NCBI RefSeq assembly: GCF_000196615.1
Contig: NC_014306.1
Span: 1,488,001-1,552,000, forward strand
From: Erwinia billingiae Eb661
GTDB lineage: Bacteria; Pseudomonadota; Gammaproteobacteria; Enterobacterales; Enterobacteriaceae
Reading direction: 5' to 3'
DNA length: 64,000 bases
In this document: piece after piece, positions 29,816 through 39,014 of the stretch
How the letters are laid out: each line of letters begins with the position of its first letter
Position numbering within the stretch: the first letter of the stretch is position 1
Position numbers and translations under genes: made by a program
Notes under the pieces: generated by a model
The model's database searches: none
The model's input: the letters and a program-made list of their open reading frames with translations, nothing else
What the model was told of the DNA's origin: nothing

Positions 29816-30557
29816 TAAACAGGCGATTGCGCAGGCGTTTGGCCGGGCGGCGCAGAGCTACAATCAACATGCCGGCTTGCAACGCCTCTGTGGCGAAGAG
29901 TTGGCCAGCTATGCCACCCGACGGCAGGGGCAGAAAGTGTTGGATGCGGGCTGCGGTCCGGGTTGGTTCAGCCAGCACTGGCGCGCCGCCGGTAACCATG
30001 TGACCGCGCTTGATTTGTCTGCAGAAATGCTGGTTCAGGCGCAGGCGTTACACACCGCCGATTGCTATCAGCCGGGCGATATCGAAGCGCTGCCGTTCAG
30101 TGATGCGAGCTTTGATCTGTGCTGGAGCAACCTTGCGGTGCAATGGTGCAGTGACTTATCGCTGGCACTGACAGAACTTTACAGGGTGACCTCGCCAGGC
30201 GGCCAGGTGCTGTTCTCGACGCTCTCCGCCGACTCATTACATGAGCTGTCCGCCGCCTGGCAACCGCTGGATTTACCCGCCCCGGTTAACCGCTTTTTGC
30301 CTTTCGACGCCATCGCCCACGCGGGCCAGCATCTGCCGCTGACACTGATGCAACAAACGCTGACCGTTGGATTCCCGGACGTGCTGAGTGCGCTGCGTTC
30401 ACTGAAAGGCATTGGTGCCACGCATTTGCATCAGGGCCGTCACGGTGGACTGCTTAGCCGCCGGCATCTGCAACAGCTGGAGCAGCACTGGCCGCGCGAT
30501 CGGCGGGGATATTTACTGAGTTATCATCTGGTTTATGGAGTTATGCATCGTGAGTGA
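29802..30557 (+). CDS. bioC: Malonyl-ACP O-methyltransferase BioC
   Basis: BioC methylates malonyl-ACP to begin pimeloyl synthesis. The 251-residue class I methyltransferase has the SAM loop [15 protein letters not shown] and the motif SNLAVQWC. The start [17 protein letters not shown], inside the end of bioF, matches E. coli BioC in position and length. No bioH or bioG is present nearby. Confidence 0.96.
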   Translation: MQTVNKQAIAQAFGRAAQSYNQHAGLQRLCGEELASYATRRQGQKVLDAGCGPGWFSQHWRAAGNHVTALDLSAEMLVQAQALHTADCYQPGDIEALPFSDASFDLCWSNLAVQWCSDLSLALTELYRVTSPGGQVLFSTLSADSLHELSAAWQPLDLPAPVNRFLPFDAIAHAGQHLPLTLMQQTLTVGFPDVLSALRSLKGIGATHLHQGRHGGLLSRRHLQQLEQHWPRDRRGYLLSYHLVYGVMHRE

Positions 30558-31224
30558 ACGCTGGTTTATCACCGGAACGGATACGGAAGTGGGCAAAACG
30601 GTTGCCAGTTCGGCCCTGCTTCAGGCCGCCAACGCGGCGGGATTTCACAGCGTGGGTTACAAGCCGGTTGCTTCGGGCTGTGAAATGACGGCAGACGGGT
30701 TGAGAAATGAGGATGCGCTGGCGCTACAAAAGTACAGCGTGCTGCAACTGCCTTATGACAGCATCAACCCTCTGGCTTTCGCAGAGCCGACCTCGCCGCA
30801 TATCGTCAGTGCCGAAGAAGGCCGGCCGATTACTTTTGAGCAGCTTTCTGCCGGCCTGGCTGCGTTAACCGCGCAGTCTGACTGGGTGCTGACGGAAGGG
30901 GCCGGTGGCTGGTTTACGCCGCTCTCTGAGCAGACCACCTTTGCCGACTGGGCGGTGGCGGAACAGCTGCCGGTGATTTTGGTGGTGGGCGTGAAGTTAG
31001 GCTGTATCAATCATGCGGTGCTGACCGCACAGGCAATTCAGGCCAGCGGACTGCGTCTGGCGGGTTGGATAGCCAATGACATTCAACCGCCGGGAAAACG
31101 CCACACCGAGTATCTGGCGGCGCTTAAACAGCGGCTGCCGGCGCCAATGCTGGGTGAGATCCCCTATCTGACGCAGCCAGAACAGTTCGACCAGCTGGCA
31201 CAGTACGTGCAGCTGCCGTTATAA
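30550..31224 (+). CDS. bioD: Dethiobiotin synthetase BioD
   Basis: BioD closes the ureido ring of dethiobiotin from DAPA, CO2 and ATP. It has the P-loop GTDTEVGKTV and the conserved TEGAGGWFTPL. GTG at 30550 gives MSERWFITG, 224 residues, which matches the E. coli start and has GGAG 9 bases upstream. An ATG at 30535 would add five residues but has no ribosome-binding site. It overlaps bioC by 8 bases and is the last bio gene. Confidence 0.96.
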   Translation: MSERWFITGTDTEVGKTVASSALLQAANAAGFHSVGYKPVASGCEMTADGLRNEDALALQKYSVLQLPYDSINPLAFAEPTSPHIVSAEEGRPITFEQLSAGLAALTAQSDWVLTEGAGGWFTPLSEQTTFADWAVAEQLPVILVVGVKLGCINHAVLTAQAIQASGLRLAGWIANDIQPPGKRHTEYLAALKQRLPAPMLGEIPYLTQPEQFDQLAQYVQLPL

Positions 31225-31237
31225 CGGTTAACCCTTC

Positions 31238-31257
31238 GGGCGGAGTTTCCTCCGCCC
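31238..31257. terminator. Hairpin between convergent bioD and UrtE-like gene
   Basis: GGGCGGAG-TTTC-CTCCGCCC is a perfect 8-bp stem in a 42-base gap between two convergent genes. No strong T-run follows on either strand, so its terminator role is tentative. Confidence 0.55.
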
Positions 31258-31266
31258 ACCTTACCG

Positions 31267-31986
31267 TCAAGACACCGTCATCCAGGTATTGAGCATGCTT
31301 TCGTCCAGCTGGGCGACTTTGCCGTGCGCCACGTTGCGGCCCCGATGCAGCAGCAGGAAGTAATCCGCCACCTTACGGATAAACGAAATGCGTTGCTCCA
31401 GCAGCAGGATCGTCAGGCCGAAATCGTGATTCAGACGATGGATCAGATTGCCCATCTCCTCTTCCAGCCACGGCGACATGCCTTCGGTTGGCTCGTCCAG
31501 GATCAACAGCTTAGGCTGCAACACCAGCGCTCTGGCCAGCGCCAGTTGCTGCTGCTGCTCAATCTGTAAATCACCGCTGCGCTGATGGCGCAAGGAGTAG
31601 AGGGCAGGGAACAGGTCATAGACCATCTGCGGAATGGCCCGATGGCGTTCCAGGCCCGCGCCGGCCAGCAGCGCAATCTGCAGGTTATCTTCCACGCTAA
31701 GCTGGGAGAAAAGCTGTCGCCCTTGCGGCACATAGCCAATGCCCAGCGCAGCCCGTTGCTCCATCGGCTGCAGCAGCAGATCCTGCGGCGGGCGGTTGGC
31801 TTCCTGCCAGGTCATCGAGCCGCTGTTAATCGGCAGATGGCCCATGATGCAGTTGACCAGCGTGGTTTTTCCCATGCCGGGACGTCCCAGTACGCCGGTA
31901 CAGGTGCCTGGGGCGAGATCCAGATCAACATCCCACAGGATGTGATTTTGTCCATAAAATTGGTTGATTGAACGTAAGCTGAGCAT
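31267..31986 (-). CDS. Orphan UrtE/LivF-like ABC ATPase with altered signature motif
   Basis: The 239-residue protein resembles urea-transporter ATPase UrtE. Walker A is GRPGMGKTT, Q-loop YVPQGRQLF, and Walker B LLILDEPTEGM. The signature that reads GGDLSGGQQQQLA in UrtE-type proteins reads SGDLQIEQQQQLA here (about residues 137-149), so Ser and both Gly of LSGGQ are gone. No permease, binding protein or second ATPase is nearby. The frame is intact and has a good GGAG site, so it is not an obvious pseudogene. It may bind ATP without normal hydrolysis. E. coli has nothing between bioD and uvrB. Confidence 0.8.
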   Translation of the reverse strand: MLSLRSINQFYGQNHILWDVDLDLAPGTCTGVLGRPGMGKTTLVNCIMGHLPINSGSMTWQEANRPPQDLLLQPMEQRAALGIGYVPQGRQLFSQLSVEDNLQIALLAGAGLERHRAIPQMVYDLFPALYSLRHQRSGDLQIEQQQQLALARALVLQPKLLILDEPTEGMSPWLEEEMGNLIHRLNHDFGLTILLLEQRISFIRKVADYFLLLHRGRNVAHGKVAQLDESMLNTWMTVS

Positions 31987-32460
31987 CTGACACTCTCCTC
32001 CAGACAGTTTTCGATCGCACCTGGTTGCATCCGCTCTACGTCGTGTGGCAAACAGTCGTCAACGTCTCATGCGAGACGCCTGCGGCTTTGTGCTCCTCGC
32101 TCTGGTGTTATGAAAGCGTGAGGCGGTTAGACAGAGTCTTGCAATTGGCAGGCCAACCTGGCAAAAGTCTCAGAAAACGCCCGCCCGCCTGATGATTAGC
32201 ACCAGTAATTAGTAATAAAACTTAAACAATTGCCCGGGGTAATATTCCGCTGCACTTTGTCAGTGCTATGGACGAATCATTTCTGGTGCAGTTGCCTGTC
32301 TCAGTGGCAACCCGCGACTGTCATCAAACTGAAAAAAACGTCGAAATAAGGCTAGCGGCAACGGGGGAAATATGCCTTTCAGGACCATTAATCCTCAAGC
32401 GTCAGGCGAAAATAATGCAAAAAAAAATATTTGCGGCCCCGATCGCAGGGCAATGCGGTT

Positions 32461-32518
32461 TTATACACATCAGACGGCTCGGGCGCTCAAATCAGTTATC
32501 CACCATTCCTGTGGATAA
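32461..32518. promoter_or_regulatory. Cluster of three DnaA boxes upstream of uvrB
   Basis: TTATACACA (32461-32469, consensus), TTATCCACC (32496-32504, one mismatch) and inverted TTATCCACA (32510-32518, consensus) match TTATNCACA. The last two face each other 5 bases apart. E. coli uvrB is also known to have a DnaA-binding site upstream. Confidence 0.7.
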
Positions 32519-32809
32519 CCATGTGCATGAGCGTCTGAAAACTTACGGCAGGCGAGAGCGGACGCGGGTTGAGCACGAGTTGACGCGAAACTCATCTCTG
32601 AGCGCAAAGGGTGATTTATCAATATGTTAGTTAAAATCAAGCACCCGAAAAATCTCAGTTGCCTGGCTCACCGCATTTTGTCAGTGCTGCTTGACAAATG
32701 TTAAAGCGCTTCCTCTTTTGGGGATAACCTGTCCGACCAGCCGCATTGCTGATTGCCCACTGGGCCGGGAAAGGGCAACGCTGAACGCATGAGCAATATC
32801 TTGCAAAAT

Positions 32810-32829
32810 TACTGTAATTATATCCAGTC
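32810..32829. promoter_or_regulatory. LexA (SOS) box of uvrB
   Basis: TACTGTAATTATATCCAGTC fits CTG-N10-CAG and is close to the E. coli uvrB box. It is about 78 bases before the uvrB start. A possible -35 element (TTGCAA, 32801) abuts it. Confidence 0.88.
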
Positions 32830-32906
32830 TTTTTTTCTGGTAAATTCGCAGTAGCAGAGTAAAATTAGGATCCTGTTCGCGTCATTCATTACCAGGTAGC
32901 CACTCA

Positions 32907-34928
32907 ATGAGCAAAGTCTTTAAACTCAACTCCGAATTCAAACCCGCTGGTGACCAGCCCGAGGCGATCCGTCGTCTGGAAGAGGGGCTGGAAGACGGGC
33001 TGGCGCACCAGACGCTGCTCGGGGTAACCGGCTCAGGTAAAACCTTCACCGTGGCCAACGTCATTGCCGACTTAAACCGGCCAACCATGGTGCTGGCACC
33101 GAATAAAACGCTGGCGGCGCAGCTGTACGGCGAAATGAAAGAGTTCTTCCCGGATAACGCGGTGGAGTACTTCGTCTCTTACTACGACTACTATCAGCCG
33201 GAAGCGTATGTGCCCAGCTCCGACACCTTTATCGAAAAGGATGCCTCGGTAAACGAACATATCGAGCAGATGCGTCTGTCAGCGACCAAAGCGCTGCTGG
33301 AGCGACGGGATGTGATCGTGGTCGCCTCGGTGTCGGCCATCTACGGTCTGGGCGATCCTGACCTGTATCTGAAGATGATGCTGCACCTGACCCGTGGCAT
33401 GGTGATCGATCAGCGCTCTATCCTGCGCCGCCTGTCGGAATTGCAGTATTCCCGCAACGATCAGGCGTTCCAGCGCGGCACCTTCCGCGTGCGCGGCGAA
33501 GTGATTGATATCTTCCCGGCGGAATCGGACGATTATGCGCTGCGCGTCGAACTGTTTGATGAAGAGGTCGAGCGCCTGTCGATCTTCGACCCGCTCACCG
33601 GGCAGGTCACTTCCGTGGTCCCGCGCTACACCATCTACCCGAAAACCCACTATGTGACCCCGCGCGAGCGCATCCTGCAAGCGATGGAAGAGATCAAAGT
33701 GGAGCTGGCCGACCGGCGCAAGGTGCTGCTGAACAACAACAAGCTGCTGGAAGAGCAGCGCATCTCTCAGCGTACCCAGTTCGATCTGGAGATGATGAAC
33801 GAGCTGGGCTACTGCTCCGGTATCGAGAACTACTCGCGCTATCTCTCCGCGCGCGGGCCGGGCGAAGCGCCGCCAACCCTGTTTGACTACTTACCGGCGG
33901 ACGGCCTGCTGGTGGTCGACGAATCCCACGTCACCATTCCGCAAATCGGCGGGATGTACAAAGGTGACCGTGCGCGTAAAGAGACGCTGGTTGAGTACGG
34001 TTTCCGTCTGCCTTCGGCGCTCGATAACCGCCCAATGAAATTTGAAGAGTTTGAGGCGCTGGCGCCGCAGACCATTTATGTCTCCGCCACGCCGGGTAAA
34101 TATGAGCTGGAGAAATCCGGTGGTGAAGTGATCGATCAGGTGGTGCGCCCAACCGGTCTGCTGGATCCGCTAATCGAAGTGCGTCCGGTCAGCACCCAGG
34201 TGGATGACCTGCTGTCTGAGATTCGTAAACGCGTGGCAATCAATGAGCGCGTGCTGGTAACGGTGTTAACCAAACGCATGGCCGAGGATCTCACCGAGTA
34301 TCTGGAAGAGCACGGTGAGCGGGTGCGTTACCTGCACTCGGATATCGACACCGTCGAGCGCGTGGAGATCATCCGTGACCTGCGTCTGGGCGAGTTTGAT
34401 GTGCTGGTCGGCATCAACTTACTGCGAGAAGGTCTGGATATGCCGGAAGTGTCGCTGGTGGCGATTCTGGATGCCGATAAAGAGGGCTTCCTGCGTTCCG
34501 ATCGCTCGCTGATCCAGACCATTGGTCGCGCCGCGCGTAACCTGAACGGTAAGGCCATTCTCTACGGCGATAAAATCACGCCGTCAATGGAGCGCGCCAT
34601 CGGCGAAACCGAGCGCCGCCGCGCCAAACAGGAAATCTACAACGCTGAGAACGGCATTGTGCCGCAGGGACTGAACAAGAAGATTGCCGATATTCTTGAA
34701 CTGGGCCAGGGGCTGGCGAAAAACAAATCCCGGGGACGCGCCAAGGCCGGACGTATTGTGGAAGATGATGCACCGTACCTGGATCTGTCTCCGAAAGGAC
34801 TGCAGAAGAAAATTCACCAGCTGGAAGCGCAAATGCAGGAGCATGCGCAGAATCTGGAGTTTGAAGAGGCCGCCAATATCCGTGACCAGCTGCATAAGGT
34901 GCGGGAGCTGTTTATCGCCGCGTCCTGA
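32907..34928 (+). CDS. uvrB: Excinuclease ABC subunit B (UvrB)
   Basis: UvrB is the damage-verifying helicase of nucleotide excision repair; it receives damage from UvrA and recruits UvrC. The 673-residue protein has Walker [10 protein letters not shown] near residue 39, the beta-hairpin region [17 protein letters not shown], the helicase motif [10 protein letters not shown], and the C-terminal UVR motif [11 protein letters not shown] that binds UvrC. Length equals E. coli UvrB. Expression is SOS-controlled by the LexA box upstream. Confidence 0.99.
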   Translation: MSKVFKLNSEFKPAGDQPEAIRRLEEGLEDGLAHQTLLGVTGSGKTFTVANVIADLNRPTMVLAPNKTLAAQLYGEMKEFFPDNAVEYFVSYYDYYQPEAYVPSSDTFIEKDASVNEHIEQMRLSATKALLERRDVIVVASVSAIYGLGDPDLYLKMMLHLTRGMVIDQRSILRRLSELQYSRNDQAFQRGTFRVRGEVIDIFPAESDDYALRVELFDEEVERLSIFDPLTGQVTSVVPRYTIYPKTHYVTPRERILQAMEEIKVELADRRKVLLNNNKLLEEQRISQRTQFDLEMMNELGYCSGIENYSRYLSARGPGEAPPTLFDYLPADGLLVVDESHVTIPQIGGMYKGDRARKETLVEYGFRLPSALDNRPMKFEEFEALAPQTIYVSATPGKYELEKSGGEVIDQVVRPTGLLDPLIEVRPVSTQVDDLLSEIRKRVAINERVLVTVLTKRMAEDLTEYLEEHGERVRYLHSDIDTVERVEIIRDLRLGEFDVLVGINLLREGLDMPEVSLVAILDADKEGFLRSDRSLIQTIGRAARNLNGKAILYGDKITPSMERAIGETERRRAKQEIYNAENGIVPQGLNKKIADILELGQGLAKNKSRGRAKAGRIVEDDAPYLDLSPKGLQKKIHQLEAQMQEHAQNLEFEEAANIRDQLHKVRELFIAAS

Positions 34929-35012
34929 TCGGTCAGCCGTGGCGGCGGGTCAGCGGGCAGAGGAGCGGGGAAACGCCGGACGGCTTTCCCCGCACTGGCC
35001 TTACTTAGAGCC

Positions 35013-35921
35013 TTACTGAATGGCCTGAATTGCGTGTTCCAGCGCGATATGCAGCAACTGACGATCGTGGCGGTATTTGATATCCGCCGCTTCCAGCGGT
35101 TCCTGAATAATCAGCCGGCCGCTGACATTGCTGATGTCCACCGCCGGGCCAACCACCACCGCATCAATCACTTTCTTGCCAATATATTTTTCCATCATCT
35201 CCAGCTTGCCCGCCAGCGTCAGCTGCGCGGCCGCCGGGCTTAATTCTTTCCCGAGGTTGCCGATAAAGACCATGGTGGCGGGCGTGCGGCGTAGTGCCTG
35301 TGCCATATCCGGCATCAGTAGCAGCGGCATCAGGCTGGTGTAGAAGCTGCCGGGGCCAATCAGGATCAAATCCGCTTCGCCCACCGCTTCAATCGCTTCG
35401 CGGGTGGCGCTGACGTTGGGGGAAAGCAGCAGTTCCTGCGGCGGAAGCTGCATCTGGTCAATCTCGGTTTCGCCGTAGATCTGGTTGCCTTCGCTGTCGA
35501 CCGCCACCAGATCGACCGGCTGCTCGGACATCGGGATCAGAAAGGCGTCGACCTTCAGCAGATTGCGGATCAGGTTGATGGCTTCAAACGGCCGTACGCT
35601 AAGGTGATCCAGCGCTTTCAGCATCAGGTTGCCGAGATTGTGACCGGCCAGCTCACCGTTACCGCTAAAGCGATATTCGAACATCGCCGAGGCGACGCTG
35701 GGTTCGGCGATCAGCTGATTCAGGCAGTTGCGCATGTCGCCCCAGGCGATGCCGCCTTCTGAACGGCGGATGCGTCCGGTGGAGCCGCCGTTGTCGGTTG
35801 TGGTAACAATGCCGGTAAGGCGCGAACCCAAAGGGGAAAGGGCAGACATCACACGGCCAAGGCCATGTCCGCCACCTAAAGCCACCACTCTGTCGAGATC
35901 GGCTAATGTGCGATTACGCAT
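35013..35921 (-). CDS. ybhK: YvcK/CofD-like protein YbhK
   Basis: The 302-residue protein has the nucleotide-sugar-binding motif [17 protein letters not shown], then [12 protein letters not shown], and [16 protein letters not shown] loops ([14 protein letters not shown]). The YvcK family binds UDP-sugars and supports growth on gluconeogenic carbon in Bacillus; the role in enterics is less clear. It lies convergent to uvrB and divergent from moaA, as in E. coli. Confidence 0.93.
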   Translation of the reverse strand: MRNRTLADLDRVVALGGGHGLGRVMSALSPLGSRLTGIVTTTDNGGSTGRIRRSEGGIAWGDMRNCLNQLIAEPSVASAMFEYRFSGNGELAGHNLGNLMLKALDHLSVRPFEAINLIRNLLKVDAFLIPMSEQPVDLVAVDSEGNQIYGETEIDQMQLPPQELLLSPNVSATREAIEAVGEADLILIGPGSFYTSLMPLLLMPDMAQALRRTPATMVFIGNLGKELSPAAAQLTLAGKLEMMEKYIGKKVIDAVVVGPAVDISNVSGRLIIQEPLEAADIKYRHDRQLLHIALEHAIQAIQ

Positions 35922-36020
35922 AAAAATCCTTCATTATGTTGATGCTTTATTGATGAATCAGCCAAGCTACTGGCAGTACGGCAATTTTAGCGAAAGTAAC
36001 GGTGATCTGCCGACAAAAAA

Positions 36021-36044
36021 CGTTATATATCAAAATGCATAGCG
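36021..36044. promoter_or_regulatory. ModE box upstream of moaA
   Basis: CGTTATAT-N8-GCATAGCG has the same length and layout as the modA operator in this window (CGTTATAT-N8-ACATAACG), with two differences in the right half. ModE activates moa expression in E. coli from a site upstream of the moaA promoter. Confidence 0.75.
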
Positions 36045-36117
36045 AAAGTCTGTGGTGGTAAGACTTTCCGGTTAGCGGTAGAATTTTACCACCATGATTT
36101 ACCGGTGTTCGGTAAAT

Positions 36118-36225
36118 CACACTTAGCCCTGACACCTAAGTCTCCTGATACGGTGTCCTGGCCGCAACCTCGCGTTGCCAGGGTGCAGAAAGAAATGCCT
36201 GCATCTCCCGATTTGGAAGGTGTTC
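36118..36225 (+). promoter_or_regulatory. Probable molybdenum-cofactor riboswitch (moaA leader)
   Basis: The leader between the ybhK/moaA promoter region and the moaA start folds into several helices: GACACC/GGTGTC (36131-36157), CCTGGC/GCCAGG (36157-36182) and TGCAG/CTGCA just after, ending next to the GGAAGG ribosome-binding site. The moaA leader of E. coli and relatives is the known Moco RNA. The assignment here rests on position and foldability, not on a covariance-model match. Confidence 0.65.
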
Positions 36226-36227
36226 TG

Positions 36228-37214
36228 GTGTCACAATTTCAAGATAGCTTCGATCGCAAGTTTTACTACCTGCGTCTGTCGATCACTGACGTCTGCAATT
36301 TCCGTTGCAACTATTGCCTGCCTGACGGTTACAAGCCGCAGGGCAACAGCAATAAAAGCTTCCTGTCGCTGGATGAAATCCGGCGTATTACCCGTGCCTT
36401 CGCGGCCGCGGGGACGGAAAAAGTGCGTCTGACCGGCGGCGAACCCTCGTTGCGCCGCGACTTCACCGAGATTATCGCGGCGGTGCGTGAAAACAGCGCA
36501 ATCCGCCAACTGGCGGTCACCACCAATGGCTATCGCCTGGCGCGTGACGTTGCCCAATGGCGCGACGCCGGTCTGACGGCACTCAACGTCAGCATAGACA
36601 GTCTGGATGCCCGTCAGTTTCATGCCATTACCGGTCAGGATAAATTCCAGCAGGTAATGAACGGCATCGATGCGGCGTTTGAGGCCGGTTTCAGCAAGGT
36701 GAAAGTCAATACCGTGCTGATGCGCGACGTCAATCATAACAGTCTGCAAACCTTCCTTGACTGGATCCGCACCCGTCCCATTCAGCTACGCTTTATCGAG
36801 CTGATGGAAACCGGCGACGGCGGCGACCTGTTCCGCAAACACCATATTTCCGGCGAGGTGATCCGCGCCAGCCTGTTGCTACAGGGATGGGAGCGGCAGG
36901 TCAGTGAACGCAGTGCCGGACCGGCGCAGGTGTTCCGTCATCCGGATTATCAGGGCGAGATTGGCCTGATCATGCCTTACGAAAAAGATTTCTGTGCCAC
37001 CTGTAACCGTCTGCGGGTTTCCGCTACCGGCAAGCTGCATCTGTGCCTGTTTGGCGATGGCGGCGTGTCGCTACGTGACCTGCTGCAAGACGACAATCAG
37101 CAGGATGCGTTACAGGAGCGGATTGCCGCCAGCCTGCGCACCAAAAAGCAGACGCATTTCCTGCATCAGGGCAATACCGGCATTACGCAGAATCTCTCTT
37201 ATATCGGCGGTTAA
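36228..37214 (+). CDS. moaA: GTP 3',8-cyclase MoaA
   Basis: MoaA, a radical SAM enzyme, starts molybdopterin synthesis by cyclising GTP. The 328-residue protein has the N-terminal cluster motif CNFRCNYC, the GTP-side cluster [18 protein letters not shown] and the essential C-terminal Gly-Gly. GTG at 36228 ([16 protein letters not shown]) has GGAAGG upstream and matches the E. coli length. An upstream in-frame ATG at 36195 lies inside the leader RNA and is unlikely. Confidence 0.96.
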   Translation: MSQFQDSFDRKFYYLRLSITDVCNFRCNYCLPDGYKPQGNSNKSFLSLDEIRRITRAFAAAGTEKVRLTGGEPSLRRDFTEIIAAVRENSAIRQLAVTTNGYRLARDVAQWRDAGLTALNVSIDSLDARQFHAITGQDKFQQVMNGIDAAFEAGFSKVKVNTVLMRDVNHNSLQTFLDWIRTRPIQLRFIELMETGDGGDLFRKHHISGEVIRASLLLQGWERQVSERSAGPAQVFRHPDYQGEIGLIMPYEKDFCATCNRLRVSATGKLHLCLFGDGGVSLRDLLQDDNQQDALQERIAASLRTKKQTHFLHQGNTGITQNLSYIGG

Positions 37215-37230
37215 CACTAAGGACGTTAAA

Positions 37231-37746
37231 ATGGGCAAACCTTCGGCTGAATTTATGCCGCTCAACGTAGCAGTACTCACCGTTTCCGACAGCCGCGATG
37301 CGACCAGTGACAGCTCTGGCGACTATCTGCGTGAAGCGCTGGCCGAAGCGGGCCACCAGGTGCTGGATCATGCGCTGGTGAAAGATGACCGTTATCGCAT
37401 CCGCGCGGTGGTCTCCAGCTGGATTGCCAGCAGTGATGTTCAGGTGGTGTTGATTAACGGCGGCACCGGCTTTAACACTAAAAACTGCACGCCAGAAGCC
37501 CTGCTGCCGCTGTTTGACCGCGAGATTGAAGGGTTCGGCGAACTGTTCCGCATGATCTCGTATGAAGATATCGGCACCTCAACCCTGCAGTCACGCGCCG
37601 TGGCCGGTGTGGCTAACGGCACGGTGATTTTTGCCGTGCCGGGATCAACCAATGCCTGCCAGAGCGCGTGGGAAAGGATCATTCAGGACCAGCTGGATGC
37701 CCGCACCCGTCCCTGTAATTTTGTTTCGCATGTGAAGAAGCCCTGA
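37231..37746 (+). CDS. moaB: Molybdenum cofactor biosynthesis protein MoaB
   Basis: The 171-residue MogA/MoaB-fold protein has the motifs LINGGTGF and [18 protein letters not shown], and AVPGSTNAC near the end. The family adenylylates molybdopterin in some organisms; in E. coli MoaB has no clear role because MogA does this. The loop after GGTG reads FNTKNC here, where MogA has the active-site R-D. It is 16 bases after moaA. Confidence 0.95.
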   Translation: MGKPSAEFMPLNVAVLTVSDSRDATSDSSGDYLREALAEAGHQVLDHALVKDDRYRIRAVVSSWIASSDVQVVLINGGTGFNTKNCTPEALLPLFDREIEGFGELFRMISYEDIGTSTLQSRAVAGVANGTVIFAVPGSTNACQSAWERIIQDQLDARTRPCNFVSHVKKP

Positions 37747-37750
37747 ACTT

Positions 37751-38236
37751 ATGTCGCAACTGACCCATATTAATGCCTCTGGCGAGGCGCACATGGTGGA
37801 CGTCTCCGCCAAGGCCGAAACGGTGCGCGAAGCCCGTGCCGAAGCCTTTGTGAAAATGCGTCCCGAGACGCTGAAGATGATTGTCGACGGCAGCCATCAT
37901 AAAGGCGACGTGTTCGCTACCGCGCGCATCGCCGGCATCCAGGCCGCCAAGCGCACCTGGGAGCTGATCCCGCTGTGCCATCCGCTGTTGCTCAGCAAAG
38001 TGGAAGTGACACTGACGGCGGATGTGGAAAACAGTCAGGTCCGCATTGAGTCGCTGTGCCGTCTCACCGGGAAAACCGGGGTCGAGATGGAAGCGTTGAC
38101 CGCCGCCTCCGTGGCCGCGTTGACCATTTACGATATGTGCAAAGCGGTGCAGAAAGATATCAGCATTGAGATGTGCCGTTTGCTGAGCAAAAGCGGCGGC
38201 AAATCCGGTGATTTTAAGGCGGTGTCTGATGATTAA
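37751..38236 (+). CDS. moaC: Cyclic pyranopterin monophosphate synthase MoaC
   Basis: MoaC converts the MoaA product to cyclic pyranopterin monophosphate. The 161-residue protein has [19 protein letters not shown], the catalytic LCHPLLL and [21 protein letters not shown] (starting near residue 112). It follows moaB by 4 bases and overlaps moaD by 8. Confidence 0.98.
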   Translation: MSQLTHINASGEAHMVDVSAKAETVREARAEAFVKMRPETLKMIVDGSHHKGDVFATARIAGIQAAKRTWELIPLCHPLLLSKVEVTLTADVENSQVRIESLCRLTGKTGVEMEALTAASVAALTIYDMCKAVQKDISIEMCRLLSKSGGKSGDFKAVSDD

Positions 38237-38474
38237 CGTGCTGTTTTTTGCCCAGACGCGTGAGCTGGTCGGTACCGGCAGCATCACCGTCACCCGGGAT
38301 TACGCCACGGTAGACGAGCTGCGTGCGGTGCTGGCGGCGAAGGGCGACCGCTGGTCGCTGGCGCTGGAGTCCGGCAAAGTGCTGTCGGCGGTTAACCAGA
38401 CGCTGGTGTCACCGCAGCACGCGCTGAAAGCGGGGGATGAAGTGGCTTTCTTCCCGCCGGTTACCGGAGGGTAA
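38229..38474 (+). CDS. moaD: Molybdopterin synthase sulfur carrier MoaD
   Basis: The 81-residue ubiquitin-fold protein starts at [15 protein letters not shown] and ends with FFPPVTGG. The terminal Gly-Gly is adenylated by MoeB and carries the thiocarboxylate used for the dithiolene. The start inside the moaC end gives the same length as E. coli MoaD. Confidence 0.97.
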   Translation: MINVLFFAQTRELVGTGSITVTRDYATVDELRAVLAAKGDRWSLALESGKVLSAVNQTLVSPQHALKAGDEVAFFPPVTGG

Positions 38475-38475
38475 G

Positions 38476-38928
38476 ATGGAAACGCGGATCAGAGTCGGGC
38501 AGGCGCCTTTTGATATGGGCGAAGAGTATCGCTGGCTGGCGGCCTGTGATGAAGACGGCGCGGTCGTGACCTTTACCGGCAAAGTGCGCAATCACAACCT
38601 GGGTGACAACGTGTCTGCGCTGACGCTGGAGCACTATCCTGGAATGACCGAAAAAGCGCTGGCCGGGATCGTGGCTGAGGCGCGTGAACGCTGGCCGATG
38701 CAGCGCGTCACGGTGATCCACCGCATTGGCGAACTGTTTCCCGGTGATGAGATTGTGATGGTTGGCGTCAGCGGCGCGCACCGTGCCGGGGCCTTTGCCG
38801 CCGCCGAATTCATTATGGATTACCTGAAAACCAAAGCCCCGTTCTGGAAGCGTGAAGCCACGCCGGAAGGCGATCGCTGGGTTGAATCGCGTGACAGCGA
38901 TCGTCAGTCCGCCGCGCGCTGGAAGTAA
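38476..38928 (+). CDS. moaE: Molybdopterin synthase catalytic subunit MoaE
   Basis: MoaE forms the heterotetramer with MoaD that adds both dithiolene sulfurs. The 150-residue protein has VTFTGKVRNHN, LEHYPGMTEK, HRIGELFPGDEIV and the catalytic lysine in FWKRE. The start METRIRVGQAPFD at 38476 follows GGAGG and lies 1 base after the moaD stop. Last gene of moaABCDE. Confidence 0.97.
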   Translation: METRIRVGQAPFDMGEEYRWLAACDEDGAVVTFTGKVRNHNLGDNVSALTLEHYPGMTEKALAGIVAEARERWPMQRVTVIHRIGELFPGDEIVMVGVSGAHRAGAFAAAEFIMDYLKTKAPFWKREATPEGDRWVESRDSDRQSAARWK

Positions 38929-39014
38929 CCGCCCGCATTCAGCCGCCTCCGATGGATTATTGCCGCTGCGCTGTGTAACCTCGGGGCGGTCGTTATTACA
39001 GAACAAGGAAAGTC

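Larger units (their letters stand above)
31987..32906. other. Long non-coding region upstream of uvrB
   Basis: About 920 bases separate two genes read away from each other. The longest open frame (32268-32630) lacks a ribosome-binding site and recognisable domains and overlaps the DnaA boxes. The region holds a hairpin (GTTGCC...GGCAAC near 32290), three DnaA boxes, two pairs of repeated words, and the uvrB control region with a LexA box. It is judged regulatory rather than coding. Confidence 0.6.

Noticed and set aside
32268..32630. A 120-codon open frame upstream of uvrB
   Set aside because: No ribosome-binding site, no recognisable domain, unusual composition, and it runs through the DnaA boxes and repeated words.
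34965..34993. Hairpin GCGGGGAAA/TTTCCCCGC after uvrB as a terminator
   Set aside because: The stem is clear, but neither strand has a T-run, so it is not listed as a feature; it may be a 3' stabilising stem.
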